NCBI GenBank assembly: GCA_951804985.1
Contig: OX638130.1
Span: forward strand, 80,346,583-80,410,582
Length of the DNA: 64,000 nt
Source of the DNA: Dryomyza anilis
Lineage: Eukaryota > Arthropoda > Insecta > Diptera > Dryomyzidae
Reading direction: 5' to 3'
Part shown: in pieces, positions 22,561 to 35,454 of the stretch
Numbering within the stretch: the stretch's first letter is position 1
Layout of the letters: each line of letters begins with the position of its first letter
Program-made: the position numbers and the translations under genes
Notes under the pieces: generated by a model
Told to the model about the DNA's origin: nothing
Seen by the model: only the letters and a program-made list of their open reading frames with translations
Databases searched by the model: none

Positions 22561-23564
22561 CTACATTTTTTTTCACTAAGTAGGAAAGCCATTCAATAAA
22601 TTATCATATTATTTTTTGCTACAAACATTCAATCATACATTCTGAGGTACATAAAGATTTTTGTAAAATAATTATAAAAATTAAAAAAAATATTGTAGTT
22701 GTGAATTTTATTTCTACAACGTGAATATGTTAAATATTTCGGCAACTGTACAATTCAGGAAATATTTTTGTTTTTACTGTTGCTTTAGTAGAATTTGTTA
22801 ACTATGCTATCTATAACTGGATGATATTTTATACCCTACATCATATCATACCCAGTTGCTAACTCAATTCACTCTTTGCAACCCAAAAAAAGAAAACTCC
22901 ATCTTGTGTAGTTTGTTATTATTGCTTTTTTTGTCAATTGTGTAGCGGTAAATCGAACACAAAACAAAAAACGGTTCATTATTGACAATAATTAAAAATG
23001 ATACATAAATAAAGTGTCGCATACCAATCAATGTTGCGTATATTTTTAAAATTTACGAATTTACAATAATTTACGAAATTCACTTAATGTTTTGAATTTC
23101 TTGAGACTGTAAAAATAATGATGTGTAATATAATCAAAAAGATCATAAATTCTTTTTACAAATAAAAACATTGTAAAATCTCAAAATCTTTCATTATAAA
23201 ATACAATCGAAAAACATTACGAATGTTTAGTAAAATGTTGTGTATATTTTATTTTTATATTAACTAAAAATGCAATTTTAATCAATGACACTCTACAAAA
23301 AAACAGGACACATTTTTTTCTATGGATATGTCAACATTTTTTGCCATATTTTTTAGAATATAAAAAATACAGTCCGATATAATACTAGTTTTTTTCATAA
23401 AAAAAACGTTATACGCAATTTAATTATCAAGACTTATTCTAATATACAAAAAAAAATCATATTATAGTTGGTTCGAAACTCGAAATTTTTGATTTTAGTC
23501 TATTTTTGGTTGAACTTTTTAGCATTTCAGATCTAATAAGTAATAAGAAAAGGTTATGCAGAAC
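22561..23564. other. Non-coding, AT-rich
   Basis: Scattered TTACGAA motifs near 23050-23085 may belong to the array element on the right. A TATACCCTACAT box at about 22831 resembles mini-me ends. No genes. Confidence 0.35.
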
Positions 23565-24620
23565 ATTGTTTACTAAAAATAAAATCTGCTTAAAATGCAC
23601 GTTCGTGTATTTTACGAAAAAACAATCGTGAAATTTATCTACGAAATATTTCTAACTTACGTAAATTAATGATAAAACTACGATTAATATTTGTGTTTTT
23701 TACAAAACAATTCGTAGATTTTATTTATGAAAGTAATTTGTACATAATACGAAAGATTGTTATGAGGCACAGGTATATTAACTTTGTGCCTATATATTTA
23801 ACGCCCCTTAGGAGGCGTGCCCGATATGGAAAAGTATATATATTCTTGATCAGCATTACTTCCCGAGTCCATTTAGCCATGTCCGTCTGTATGTCTTGCT
23901 GTTGGAATACACAAAAACATGATAAATACTGATCAGAATGCAATGAAATTTCGTTTCATTATGTTTTAGACAAATGTAGGAACTGAGTTTGGAAATGAGC
24001 CAAATCGGTTAACGGACACGTCCACCTCCCATACAAGTCACTTTTATTTAACTCTTTAGGAACTAATAACTCACAAAGTATTCAAGATATGGTTATAAAA
24101 TTTAAAACATATTGCTAAAATTCACCTTAAAATATGTGGTCCAAAAATGGGCGTGATCAGCTCACATTTTTTTACATTATTTCCCGGGTTTTCATAATGT
24201 AAATTTTAGAAGTAAATTATTAAAATCAAATCTATGAAATATAAGCCTTACAAAATTTTAAATATTTTTCTAAATTTTTTTTATTAGTTTTTTTTTTATA
24301 ATTTTATATCAATTTTTAAATTATGGGGATGAGACGTAAATTTTTGATATGTGAATAATATTCTGAGGGTGGGGGGTTCAGTATAATTAAGGACTTTAAA
24401 ATTAAGGTATACAATTAAATATCCTGCATTAATATCCCACCAAAGGTGTTGGGTATTCCATAATCGGGCCCGACCGACTATAAAAGTCTTACCCATGTGA
24501 CTGAACTTACCCAGTTCCCAACTCGTTTTTATTCGTAATTTTTTGAACAATATTGTACCTTTTTACGAATATATTCGCAAATTTTACGAAAGTATTCGCA
24601 TTTTTAAATTTTATGAAACA
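23565..24620. mobile_element. TTACGAA/TTCGTAA motif-array element split by mini-me-like copy B
   Basis: TTACGAA/TTCGTAA-type motifs crowd 23605-23755 and resume at 24531-24600 (and again near 24820-24870). The mini-me-like repeat occupies the gap 23760..24530. The same motif vocabulary fills the element at 38925..39800. No coding potential. Confidence 0.6.
23760..24530 (-). mobile_element. Mini-me/DINE-like dispersed repeat, copy B
   Basis: Inverted copy of the repeat at 8288..9040. The plus strand shows GGCACAGGTATATTAACTTT, CCTTAGGAGGCGTGCCC, TATATATTCTTGATCAGCAT, CCCGGGTTTTCATAATG, a GGGCCCGACCGACTATAAAA box and CCAGTTCCCAACTCGTTTT in the order expected for the reverse orientation. Divergence from copy A is moderate, with small indels. 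Confidence 0.75.
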
Positions 24621-25489
24621 TTGGAATGCTGTGTTTAAACTGACGATGATAATGATGATTCATTCATAAAAATATGAAATATTATGAACTGATATAATAC
24701 TTTTCACACAAACAAAACTTACACAAAACGTATTTTGAAACAGTTTGTAATTTATAACTTCCTGTTTGCGTTCGCGATACCATTTAAAATAAAATTCAGC
24801 TTTAAGTTGGTATTTTATTAGTAATTTATTCGTAAAATGTTAAGCTTATGACTTTACGAAAAAAGATTCGTAAAATATGTTATTCTTTGTAATAAAAATG
24901 AAATGCAAAAAAAAAAGATCATAAATGCAATTGCAATATAAATGCAATATAAAATTGAAAATTTTCCGGTTTAGATTAAATTATCTCAAAACGATATTAG
25001 AATATAAATACTCATTAGAATATTAAAATTAAGCTTGACAATTAAACGAAAAATTGTGTTTTAAATATTTTGTAAAATTAATTTTGAACCGTACTTTTTT
25101 ATTTTTAGTAGTGGGTGAAAAGGGCCTAAAATTCCAATTGCAATTTTGCGTAATAGGAAAAAAACTGAGTATGCGGCTAGAAATTCCGTGGAAATCGTAT
25201 TGAATAAAGTAATTAATAATAACTTAAATTGTCGCAATGTCAAGGCCAAACTATCTGCAAATTCGGTATTGACCGAATGTAGTCCGTCCCATAACCAGTA
25301 TCTCTCTGCAGGAAGAGTGATTTTGTTGTTATGGAAATGATGCACGCTATAGCTACATCTCCCGTCCCCGTCTACCGTGTGAGTTTTGTTTGGCAATATT
25401 TGCACCTGGTGGTCGATTTTGCAATGAAACAGCCTGAGTATGTATCTAGGTGTTTTTGGATGTACATCTCTGGTTGCGTAGCTTTGCAG
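24621..25489. other. Non-coding
   Basis: Residual TTCGTAA motifs to about 24870, then AT-rich unique sequence. Frames of 60-156 codons at 25061..25573 overlap the tetranucleotide repeat and are not convincing. Confidence 0.35.
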
Positions 25490-25494
25490 AGGCA

Positions 25495-25530
25495 GACGGA
25501 CGGACGGACGGACGGACGGACGGACGGACA
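25495..25530. repeat. (GGAC)n microsatellite
   Basis: Nine tandem GGAC tetranucleotides (GTCC on the other strand), the same motif class as the GTCY tract of mini-me elements. Frames reading Arg-Pro-Ser-Val or Asp-Gly-Arg-Thr repeats derive from it. Confidence 0.95.
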
Positions 25531-28385
25531 ATCATCAACTTGTATGCGTGTGTGTGTATTTTTGGTTGTGTGAATCCAATGATGGAGAGAGTGATGATGC
25601 AGATGCTGCAGTTCATAATCTTAAATATTAATAGGAACATAGCACGCGGATGCAGATGTTCGCGCTGACAGTCGGGGTGAAACAGCAGCGGATGTGGCAA
25701 ATAGGGGATGTTGGTCAATCGACAGATGGACCCGTTGTTGCCACTCTTATTTAGGGCAATTATTTTTGCTTTTAATTGAGAGTGAAATTTTTAGATGCAC
25801 ATAACAAATGGAACAAAATTTGCACGTTACACATACCGAATCCCAAAAACAAACAATATGACTTGGATGGAAATATGGTGAGCACCAATTTTGAAACGAT
25901 TACAAGGCTCTACTCCGTGTGCAACTATTGCAACATGGCACACACGGAAACCCATCCATAAATCACACCCCACAACCAATAATTTGAACGTCGACGTCCA
26001 GTCCACTCGCATGAAAGTTTAATCGCATTTACCAAAATAAATCAAACCACTTGCATTCAAATTGGTTTCGACAATCCGAACCCTCGAGGTTTACAATATC
26101 GAAAACCAAAGTGTTCGCTGTATTGATTTATTATACGTAGTGGCGGCATCATCGTAAAGTGTTGACCACGAAACTACTCCATGGCTCGCGGACCACCAAC
26201 CACACGAGTCGGCTCGGCTTGAAGGGCCCCCGACCGGCAAATGCAATTGATTTACCCGTAAAAGCTCCAAACATAAAAAATATCGTATATCATAAAACGT
26301 AAAAATCTCTACCGAAATAAACCCACAAGAGACTTGAATGAGACGTGATGTGAATTTATGTGGAAATTAAAAATGCATGCATGACTCACTCAGTGCGATG
26401 TTTCTCCGAGATTGTGCCGATACAAGAAAGAAGCAGACCGGAAACGAAGAATTCAGTTTTAAATTTTAAAGATTTTAAATTACACAAATTTAAACCAACT
26501 AAAGAATGGTTCATCCGCAAGTTCCGAGTGAAATAAGAGTGGCATTAATCCCACGCAATTTCCCAGTTTCCTTATTACACAAAATGGTCTCGCTGGACGC
26601 TGCTGCCATTAAATTTAACTAACATTAAAAACCTAAATACTGTAGTCTCAGTGATGTCATAAAAGAAAAGTCTTTGCGGTAAATTCTTTAAAAATTGCAG
26701 AGAAAAAATAAAGACCACAGTGAGATGTTCGTCTCGTTAAGTCGTAGACGGAGCTGGGCTGCATGCGGTGGACTGAATGTAATCCTTCAAAGGAACAGCC
26801 AGGAACGACAAACCGCCAAACCACATTTTTCAAATGGATTATGTTTTATTAGGTCGCTGCTTCCGCTTTCTCTCTGTGCCGCTTTCAGTTATGCTGCTTG
26901 AGTTTCAGGAGGACGGGGGAGGAGGGAGTGGAATGGGAAATAAATATATGTCGCCATGTGCATGTTGGGTCTTTGCTAATGCTCGAAAAGAAATCAAAAA
27001 GAAAATGTTAAAATTCTTAGAAAATAAAAGTGAAACAGAATCTCAAGGATGTTGAAAAGCAGCCTGGTCAGTCTGTTTGAGTGTTCTGTCTCTGTGCAGG
27101 GGATCAAATGTATTAACGTGCCTCTCAAATATACATAGTAGGTACTACATGAGGATGCAGCTGAACAATTTATTATGGGAAATTCAAGCAATTTAAAAAC
27201 GACATTTTCAAAATTAACATTTCGTCAAGACTTAGTGCGGAAATGACTTTATCCCGGCTGCATGCATGTTTTTGGAATTTAACATTGAGCTTATAAATAT
27301 ATTTCGATTTGTAATTAGTGCCTAATGATACAGTTACAAATGGTGCCACTATTTGCGGACAATCCGGCTTTGGTCGCTCCATTTACGTATCTGCCTGTCA
27401 GCTGTAATTTATTATTTATAAATGTAGATTTGTATAATTGCGTCACGAAAACAGACCGTGCTTTTTGACGAAATCCAACTGGCTATCATGACTGATGGTG
27501 CGTATTAATTAAAGTGCGCCTGTGGGAATTAGGATTTGAATACATTATTCAGTACTACTTGTTTGTTTATCCAGTTTATGTACATTTGCATTTAATCCTG
27601 TTACAAGAGTGGCTGTTATCAAAGTTTGTCGGTGGCAATTGGGTCATAATCAGGATAGAATAATTAATTTACGAGTATTGGTAAAGTTTGAGGCAAATTT
27701 GCCCAGCCTCAAAGTAATTAAATCCTGTGCACGACCAATTCTCAAATGTACATTTATATAAAAGCTCTCATAACGAAAACATTAAGATGTATGCCAGCCA
27801 CTTGAGACTCAGTCTTTGATTGATGACCCGAAACACTTGACATACACCCAACCCGACGACCTGTTTGTTCCGTTTCTGTGGTTCTTTCAAAAACTTGGAA
27901 TTTTGTTTTGAATTCCTACCAATAATAGTCATGTGTCGTCGTTGAAGTAAATCGACGTATAAAATCTTGCTGTCGACGAATCAGTACTCAAACCAAAAAT
28001 CAATTCAATGAAAATGAAATTTATGTACATATCTTGTAGCTCTACGGAATATTGAGTGCAATTTGAAAACGCTCAACTAGGTCAATCAGTTTTCATTTTT
28101 ACTGTGTGAATAGCTAACATTTCTTCTTCGTCATTGAATTTTACATTTCGCAAGATTGCATTCATTTCGGTTTTCTTGTATTCTAACTGAAACAAAAAAG
28201 TTTGTTTCAATTTCATCGAATTTTTCTCGATGTTAATTCATGCCAAAGAATTGGTACCTATCAATTCAGAATTATACCAAAAAATGAATTCAAAAACTAA
28301 GAGAATGACTAAAAAATAAGCTTGTTCTGAATCAATTTATCTTATTATATAAATAATAAATATATATAAATCTCGTATATAAATA
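25531..28385. other. Non-coding, largely unique sequence
   Basis: This is one of the least repetitive stretches, with a more balanced base composition at 25990-27100 and 27460-27960. No ORF with coding character and no paired splice sites. It is a candidate for intronic or intergenic regulatory sequence, but no specific element can be named. Confidence 0.35.
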
Positions 28386-28649
28386 AATATCGTCGTTGTA
28401 GAAATAAAAGTCACCAAATACATTTTTATAAAAATCTTAAATTTCAACTTTGTTGGTAATTATTACAAAAAGTAATTAAAACATTTTTAGAGTTTAAATA
28501 GCAATTGATAGATTCACATTTTCTTATCATTTGGAATAAATATTGAGCTCATCGATCAAAAATTGAAAGATATATAAAGATTTTGGTAAATGTACAATTG
28601 GCATTTTGATAATGTAGTTGGTGACTTTTAGTTCTACAACGACGATATT
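28386..28649. mobile_element. 264-bp MITE with 32-bp terminal inverted repeats
   Basis: The left end reads AATATCGTCGTTGTAGAA then TAAAAGTCACCAA; the right end is its inverted copy (TTGGTGACTTTTAG, TTCTACAACGACGATATT) with very few differences. The interior is AT-rich and non-coding. The superfamily is not assigned because no clear target duplication is visible. Confidence 0.8.
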
Positions 28650-29929
28650 CAGTTTTTAATAAGTTAAACTTGTATACGTTTTAAAATCATCATTTTTTTA
28701 ATTAAGGAATGTGAAAAATGTAAATTTAATAGGGACTAAAAATCTTTGGAATATCGTTTCCGTTCCTACCAAATAAATTATATGAGTTTCGATTCCGGTC
28801 CCATCGTTTTTTCCTACATGAGTCCAACCAATAAAATTATATGGGCTCCGATTCCGGTTCCACACATTTTCTTAAGAGCGATTTCGATTCCAGAGAAAAT
28901 CTCATTTAAAATTAATTTAGGAGCTCTCTAAGCTCACATAGAAGAGTTCTTATGAGGCCTTAGACTTCTAAAAGTATCAAATTTAAAATTTCCTTCAGAA
29001 AATCTCTCATAAAAAGTTGCATTTGGGCGTGTTTTGTGATTACACACTATTCTTCAAAGTACATATGTTCCAGAGAATATCGTTTAAAAAGTGCACATAG
29101 TAATGGGAATAAATTAGATTGGTTCTACAAACTCAAAAGGTCTACAAAAATTTAATCATTCAATAAAACAAAGTATATCATGACCATTGTATTTCACATA
29201 TTACAATCATTGTATAAATAAAATCAAAACTAAAATATGGTTCAAAAAATTTAAAAAATGGTATTTTTTTTTTGAACTATAAAGAAAAAGTAATAGGAAG
29301 TTTTACAAAAATAAAAAGATGTAAAAAGAATTGCGTAAGTTGTGAACCCAATTATATAATCAAAGAAACAAGGGTCAGCTAAATTAAAAATAATTTAAAT
29401 TAGAATTTTTTCTGACGTGTAAAAAAAAATTAAAAACAGGATAAGTATCTTTTTGACGACAGTGTTATCTTTCAATTGTGTAAAAAAGACAGAGTAAATA
29501 AGACCTTGTAAAAACAGGAGTAGACGTACTATAATTATTTAAAGTAAAATAAACCCAGAAGGAAGGTTAGATCACATGAGAAATTTATAAGTAGGGAAAT
29601 TTTAATAATTGGTGTTAGTTTGAAGTGTGAAAGATATAGTTGGACTAGGCAGACTATAAATATCCTACACACATCTGATAATGTGTGCGGTGGTCCAGAA
29701 GTTCCTCAGATTTCACTGATCCCGAAAATAACTCCAAACTTGTAATCTTAAAAGAATTTTATTTTATTTACGTGCAAATATATACCAATGGGTAGGTGTT
29801 CCGAATTTCGATATTTTTTTGGACACCACAAGTCGGTTCGCGGGAAAACAAAATATTTTTATATATTTCAGCATAAAGTCAAAATGTTTACTTCGGACAC
29901 TTCACATCGTGATTTTAATAGACTAAATC
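28650..29929. other. Non-coding, with GATTCCGG repeats
   Basis: At 28745-28890 diverged units with CGATTCCGGTCCCAT and CGATTCCGGTTCCAC recur about 70 bp apart. Near 29640-29675 GACTATAAATATCCTACAC resembles a decayed mini-me end. No genes. Confidence 0.4.
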
Positions 29930-30360
29930 GACTCAGTAGGTGCACGCTGCAAAAAAAGGGCTCTCCCAAACATAATTTTGCAGGCATTAACATGTATGTT
30001 TGGAATTTTATGTAAACATAATATATAATTGACTGACAAATCATTTGTAAACAGGGTTGTATTGAGGCTTGAACAGTGTTGTAATGAGCTCCGACTTACA
30101 TTATAATATACCGGAAATATTTTTATGTTGCCCCTTAAAATGGAGTATGTTCTAATGGAAACATAATAATTACTACATCCAAATAAAATAAATATTTGAA
30201 CCGAAACATAAATATGTTCAAAATAAAACATGATTTTGAACGACCTGAATATAAATATGTTTCCAGTGAAACATATCAGTTGTTTCAGTTCAAAAAGTAG
30301 TATGTTTGCATAGAAACATATTTAAATATTTTTGGAAAAAAACATCCTGAAAATAAAATA
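29930..30360. repeat. GAAACATA/TATGTTT motif array
   Basis: GAAACATA, AACATA and TATGTTT recur about ten times, in both orientations. The start near GTGCACGCTGCAAAAAAAGG (29940) and the end near 30350 are uncertain. Same style as other motif-array elements here. Confidence 0.5.
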
Positions 30361-31035
30361 AAATGTTGTTTTTTTTTATTTATTTTTATTAAAATTCTTT
30401 TATTAAAACTTTGTATACAAGAAGAGAGCTGCAAGAATACCTTTATTTACATTTGAATTCATTTTTTTGTTTATTTTCAAACATCCGTATGTTTAAAATG
30501 ACCCTATACATACTTCATACGACGACAAAAGAGACGTAGGTAGAAAATTCTGCTCAACGAGTGCCAAGAAGAATGTTGGAAGAATACATTTATTTAAATC
30601 CAATTTATTTTTTGTTTGTTTTTAATCATCAATATGTTCAAACGATGCCAAAAGATGGCGTAGATAGAAAATGCTGCACAACGTTGCCAACTTCGTCAGT
30701 CGATAAATTATCGAATTAAGACGAGCGTTGCGAACTTACGTTGAATTTAGATTTGATTAGTATTTTCTGTATTTCGAAACATAATTTTAACCAAGTAAAT
30801 TGCCAAGAAATAGTCTATTCAAATGCAATTAAAATTTTATGTTGGTATTGTAACATATTTATGGTAAATTTGAAAGATTCTGTTGGACAATATAATAATG
30901 TTTACACGTGAACAAAAATAAATTCAATTTCGATTATAATTTAATTACACTTCATTCCGAATACATGTATGGTAATTTCTTATTACTTTTTAATTACATT
31001 AAAAAATATTCAAACAAATCTTTTTAATCCGTGTG
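30361..31035. other. Non-coding
   Basis: It includes two diverged copies of a TTGTTTATTTTCAAACATC-like segment followed by a GACGxxAAAAGA stretch (near 30470-30550 and 30615-30680), suggesting an old duplication of about 140 bp. No genes. Confidence 0.35.
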
Positions 31036-31115
31036 ATGCTGACCATACCAGATGTGCCTCCTTTTGAGTGTTACTAACAAACTGAATATACCCTTTCAGT
31101 CGTAGTGTAGAATAT
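31036..31115. mobile_element. Decayed mini-me-like terminus
   Basis: GATGCTGACCATACCAGATG, CGCCTCCTT-like GTGCCTCCTTTTGAGTG, AACTGAATATACCCTTTCAG and GTAGTGTAGAATATAA match, in order, the end block seen at 7352-7405 and the inverse of 50711-50800. Confidence 0.6.
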
Positions 31116-32869
31116 AATTAATGTTATTAAATTGAAGTTCAACAAGCATAAATGTTTTCTGTATTTACTTAGATGTTTGGGCCACTAACCTGATTGATTT
31201 ATGACACTTTTAGGTATTTTTGAATTCTCTGAAAAAAGATAATATTCCTGAAAGGTTCCAAATTATCTTTTATAAATAAAAAGATTGTTGGGCTTATAAG
31301 TCTATCAATGTTTTAAATGCTTATTTTTGAAAGTAACACTCGAAAATTAGATTCATTTAAAAAATTTCAAATATATAATAGTTTTGGTATTATTAAAAGT
31401 TTCCTAAATATGAAGGTCTTAATATGTAAAGCTTGCCGTCTTACTCAGGATTCGAATGCTTCTTTGGCCTCTTTTAAGTGCTCATATATGAGGGTAACAT
31501 TTAAAGTCAGCACTCATTGAAGAGTCTTAAAATAATTAAAGTGTTTGGTGAGACTATTCTCAATATAATAAATGCGACATTATAAAGAATATTCTGAAAT
31601 AATGAAAGACATACTGTTTCCGAACAGCACCCTCTTGTTGTTAACTATTCACCGTTGTACTCAGCACTCACAGATATATTATGCACCTATGCATTAGATA
31701 CTCCCACGTGGTAGCATCTCGGAGCAACTCCTGCATATTCGCAAAGCATTCAAATGACAGCTTATGACGCGACTTTTCACGATGCAATCAAACTGCATCT
31801 GAACTATGGGAAAAGGAATGTTCATTCACTTGAATGATGCTTACGTGCGTGGAACAAAAGTGGACCAAGAAGAAAATAAAGAAAAGAACCGAACCGAACA
31901 GGAGGATCCACAATTTCGCAAGGATCTCAAGTAAAGACGACGACGACGTAAGTAAATAAAAACATGCTTTATCATCGGTAGATGAGGGCCGTCTGTGGTG
32001 GTGAAGATGAAGCAAAGAAGCTCCAACACAGAAGTAAAACTTCATGAATGTAAGTGCTCCACAACGTTTTGCACAAAAGTGGTTCATGGATGGGGCGGTT
32101 CGGTGCTCATTGGAAGATGCAAATGAATTATGGCGCAAGATATATAAAAAAAATGAAAAAGAAAAAACGCGCAAGTGCATTGCTCCACTTCAGGCTACTT
32201 CTCCACCCACATTGACGTCGTATTCTTCGGTTACAGCAAGTGGAACAACAACCGCCATTAAAAAGCATTTATTAATGAAAGCGTTGCACTTTTACAACGT
32301 CGTGCATTCGTACTTCAAACCCAAGCGAATTTGAAAAAGCATATAGGGCATGGAGCAGCGCAAAATTCAAGTGATTTTAATATTAATAAAACTGTTTCTG
32401 CAAAATTAAATTTTTAAAATTATATCTGCGTAAATGCAGAACTAATTCTCTGCATAAATATTAGCAGCTCCCAAACATTCAAGCGCATTTTAAACTTTAA
32501 AAAACTTTTCGAAAACTTTCTCTGACGCTGAAAGCTCGAAAAGAAAATCTTCGAATATAGTATCTGCATAAAAGTTTCCTGCACTACATTTATATTCAGA
32601 ACAGAGTGTTGGACGACAATTTGCTGCGGAAGTACAAAGTGGACCAACTTTAGTAATATTAGAATAATTGATGGTCAGGACGGACTACGATAGGTACTAA
32701 TTTTATTCAATGCCCAATAGAAAATTGATCTGACCTGAACAATTAACGCTCGAATTCAGTTCAGTTTAATTAAGACTAGTATATCATGACTCGTCTGTAG
32801 TCAGTTCTGTAAATTGAAATTATTTAGAACTTAAAACTGATAACCGTATTCAGTACTACGGAGGGGACA
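31116..32869. other. Non-coding, unique stretch
   Basis: The segment 31620-32350 has a more balanced composition. Overlapping frames of 96 codons (plus, 32044..32334) and 130 codons (minus, 32180..31788) compete for the same DNA, so neither is persuasive. No splice pairs or repeats stand out. It could be regulatory. Confidence 0.35.
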
Positions 32870-33245
32870 CGGAGAAAATTAATTACGGATGATTTATGAA
32901 TAAGACATTCATAAAATATATTTATTTCCAATTTTCTTATTTATGAGTTTTATCCATGAATGATGTATAATTCTAAAAAAAAGTATGCAAAACTGTAAAT
33001 TACTATGAATTTATTATGAATAGGATTCATAAATTATACAAATTTTATTATTAATCATAACACGCGAAATTATGAATATTTATTTATAACTTGAGCTTCG
33101 TATTATATTTTCAAATGCTTTATTCTGCATAATTAGGATTTATTGTGGCATCGGCTACGGCTATTTGGCACAATGCAAGACATTTTAATCATAAATTATG
33201 AATAACAAATCATAAATGTGTCCCAGAATATATTTTCATTACTCA
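32870..33245. repeat. TTATGAAT/ATTCATAA motif array
   Basis: The segment opens with ACACGGAGAAAATTAATTAC and then carries many copies of TTATGAAT or ATTCATAA in both orientations to about 33240. It is similar in style to the arrays at 16370 and 38925. No protein. Confidence 0.55.
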
Positions 33246-33440
33246 TGATTTTATTCAATTAATCAAATTAATTGATTTTTACTTTAATCAAATTCAAATA
33301 CCGCTATTTAACACGATCACTTATATATATTTCGCGGGTGCTGATTTTAACTGCATACATAATTTATTTTTCCTATTGCTCAAAGGTTTGAAAAAAAAAA
33401 TACTTTAAATTTGAATCCCTTTTCAGCAAATTCTTAAGCC

Positions 33441-33614
33441 GGAATTACACGATTGAATAAACAATCAACTTTTGAATCAATTTTCGAAATAATTTTAATA
33501 TCAATCGTGTGATTGCCCAATTTTTGTATGGAAAATAAGGCAATCACACGATAGATATTAAAATTATTTGAAAATTGATTCAAAAGTTGATTGTTTATTC
33601 AATCGTGTGATTTA
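33441..33614. mobile_element. 174-bp near-perfect hairpin
   Basis: The left arm contains TTACACGATTGAATAAACAA, TCAACTTTTGAATCAATTTT and ATTTTAATATCAATCGTGTG; the right arm is the inverse complement with only a handful of mismatches. The loop is about 30 nt (CCAATTTTTGTATGGAAAAT). Each arm is about 70-75 bp. It could be a MITE or a hairpin RNA source. Confidence 0.78.
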
Positions 33615-35261
33615 GGTTTTAGAATAAAAATACAGAAGATACTTTACAAGACTAGATTTCTAAAATACTTTAAACGTAATGTTTCTTTAAATTGCTAATT
33701 TAATATAAAAAGTCAGTATTCCAATGATTTCAAAAACTGTTGCATCTTAACCCAAAACATTTTATTTTTGGATTATTTTTTAGTATATAGTATTTAGGAT
33801 CTAATAATGTAAACTAATAAAAATTCTTTTTCCGGCATTTTAAATTAATTATTTTTCTGCTGGGTGGCTGTACTAATTCCAGTCATTCGTGCGACATTCT
33901 TCTATCTGTCCCACGAGAAAGGTTTTATTTGATTGGCAGCTCAAATCAATTAATTAATGACTATCCCACTTGTAGTTAATGGAATGTAAAATAGCTATTA
34001 AATTATCGCAATACATTAGCACATTTGAACATAATTCACCTCATCATTATGAGTTTTAAATCAAAATCAGAATGTTTTGCAAAAGTTTTTATAAAATATC
34101 TGTTAGGTAACTATATTACCAATTAGTTCAATGCATATTTCATGATTATTAAAATGTATTATCACAAATGGTTACTTTCGTATGAGGCATGTCAAAACCA
34201 AAGGGAACACCGAACTGACCCCACTTAAAACGAGCTAAATTAAGATGTTAATGCCAACTTAACGACGTTAATGTCCACGTGATAAATGACCTACTGGACA
34301 TTTCTGACATTTCTGAAGTACTGCAAACGAAAGAAATGCTCAACAATTAATCAACTCAATCATGAAGCTTTGAACTTTGAATTCCATATATATATATATA
34401 TATTTATTTTGAGAAGAGAGTAATCATGTCACTGAAATTAAAGACACCAACACCGGAACCGAAATCAGCGAAATGTTTCCAAAGTGTACTGTACTATATA
34501 CTAAAGATAGATAGTTGTGAAAGTGTGTATTACCTACCTACTTCATTGGGGAAGAGGCAAAAACACAGAGAAAGTTTATTAAATGTAAGTTATGTTACAA
34601 CATATATACAAATTTAAGCACAAAAAGAGATTTTTCATTTATATAATTGCCCCGAAAACAAGAGAGAGATACACGATAATAAGTCTTAATGACAGCGCCG
34701 AGAGAGCTTAATTAACGAGACCAATTATTTTGGACTTTATCTTCGTAGATCTTTAACGAATGAGCCAAAAACTAGACGACCTACTTGGGTAGTGAGAATT
34801 GTTAACGCCTGCGAAATTCCAAACAAACGAGGTAGGTACGTATGCCATTAGTGATGAATTGAATTTCTGTATAAGATGTCTGTGCCGGCGCTTTGGTGCC
34901 AACAGACCTACTAAGCTGTCATTACATTACTATAAAATGAACCCCCTATTGGTTACATAACGAAACGTTTTCCCGATTGTGATGTTAAAGTTATTTATCC
35001 ACTCTTCAAAACTCGAAAATTTGGATTCAAAATTTGAGACCATGTTATGTGAGGTATTTGAACATATGTAAGTGGTCGCGTTACAGGTCACAATAGACAG
35101 ATCATGTCCATCAATACCACCGCATATGCGCATCGATGAATTTTAAATCATCCTTTTTGAAGTGAACATGTACAGAACAAATTATATGTGTAAATATAAC
35201 AAATTTATCAATACAATAAATTTTAAATTGTTTCATCGCCGATACGACATATAATTATATT
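33615..35261. other. Non-coding
   Basis: Unique AT-rich sequence with a short TA run at 34384-34401. Frames at 34426..34617 (plus) and 35133..34930 (minus) are not recognised and have no supporting signals. Confidence 0.35.
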
Positions 35262-35405
35262 GATTAAATATTTAATTATATTAATTAATAAATTAATTGA
35301 ACTAAAATTGAAGGGAATTAACATTTAATTATATTATGATTAAATATTTAATTACATTAATTAATAAATTAATTGAACAAAAATTAAAGGGAATTAACAC
35401 ACCCG
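35262..35405. repeat. Tandem duplication, 76-bp period
   Basis: GATTAAATATTTAATTATAT starts at 35262 and again at 35338, and the copies stay alike through AATTAATTGAAC and AAGGGAATTAACA. The copies are about 95 percent alike, indicating a recent duplication. Confidence 0.85.
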
Positions 35406-35454
35406 ATGAACAAAAATATGTTTTGATTTATTTGAAAGAATAACAACAAATTAA

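Noticed and set aside
25061..25718. Frames of 72-156 codons with Arg-Pro-Ser-Val or Asp-Gly-Arg-Thr repeats
   Set aside because: They are caused by the GGAC tetranucleotide run, with no conserved features outside it.
31788..32334. Overlapping 130-codon minus and 96-codon plus frames
   Set aside because: Mutually exclusive, no family resemblance and no splice signals; treated as unique non-coding DNA.
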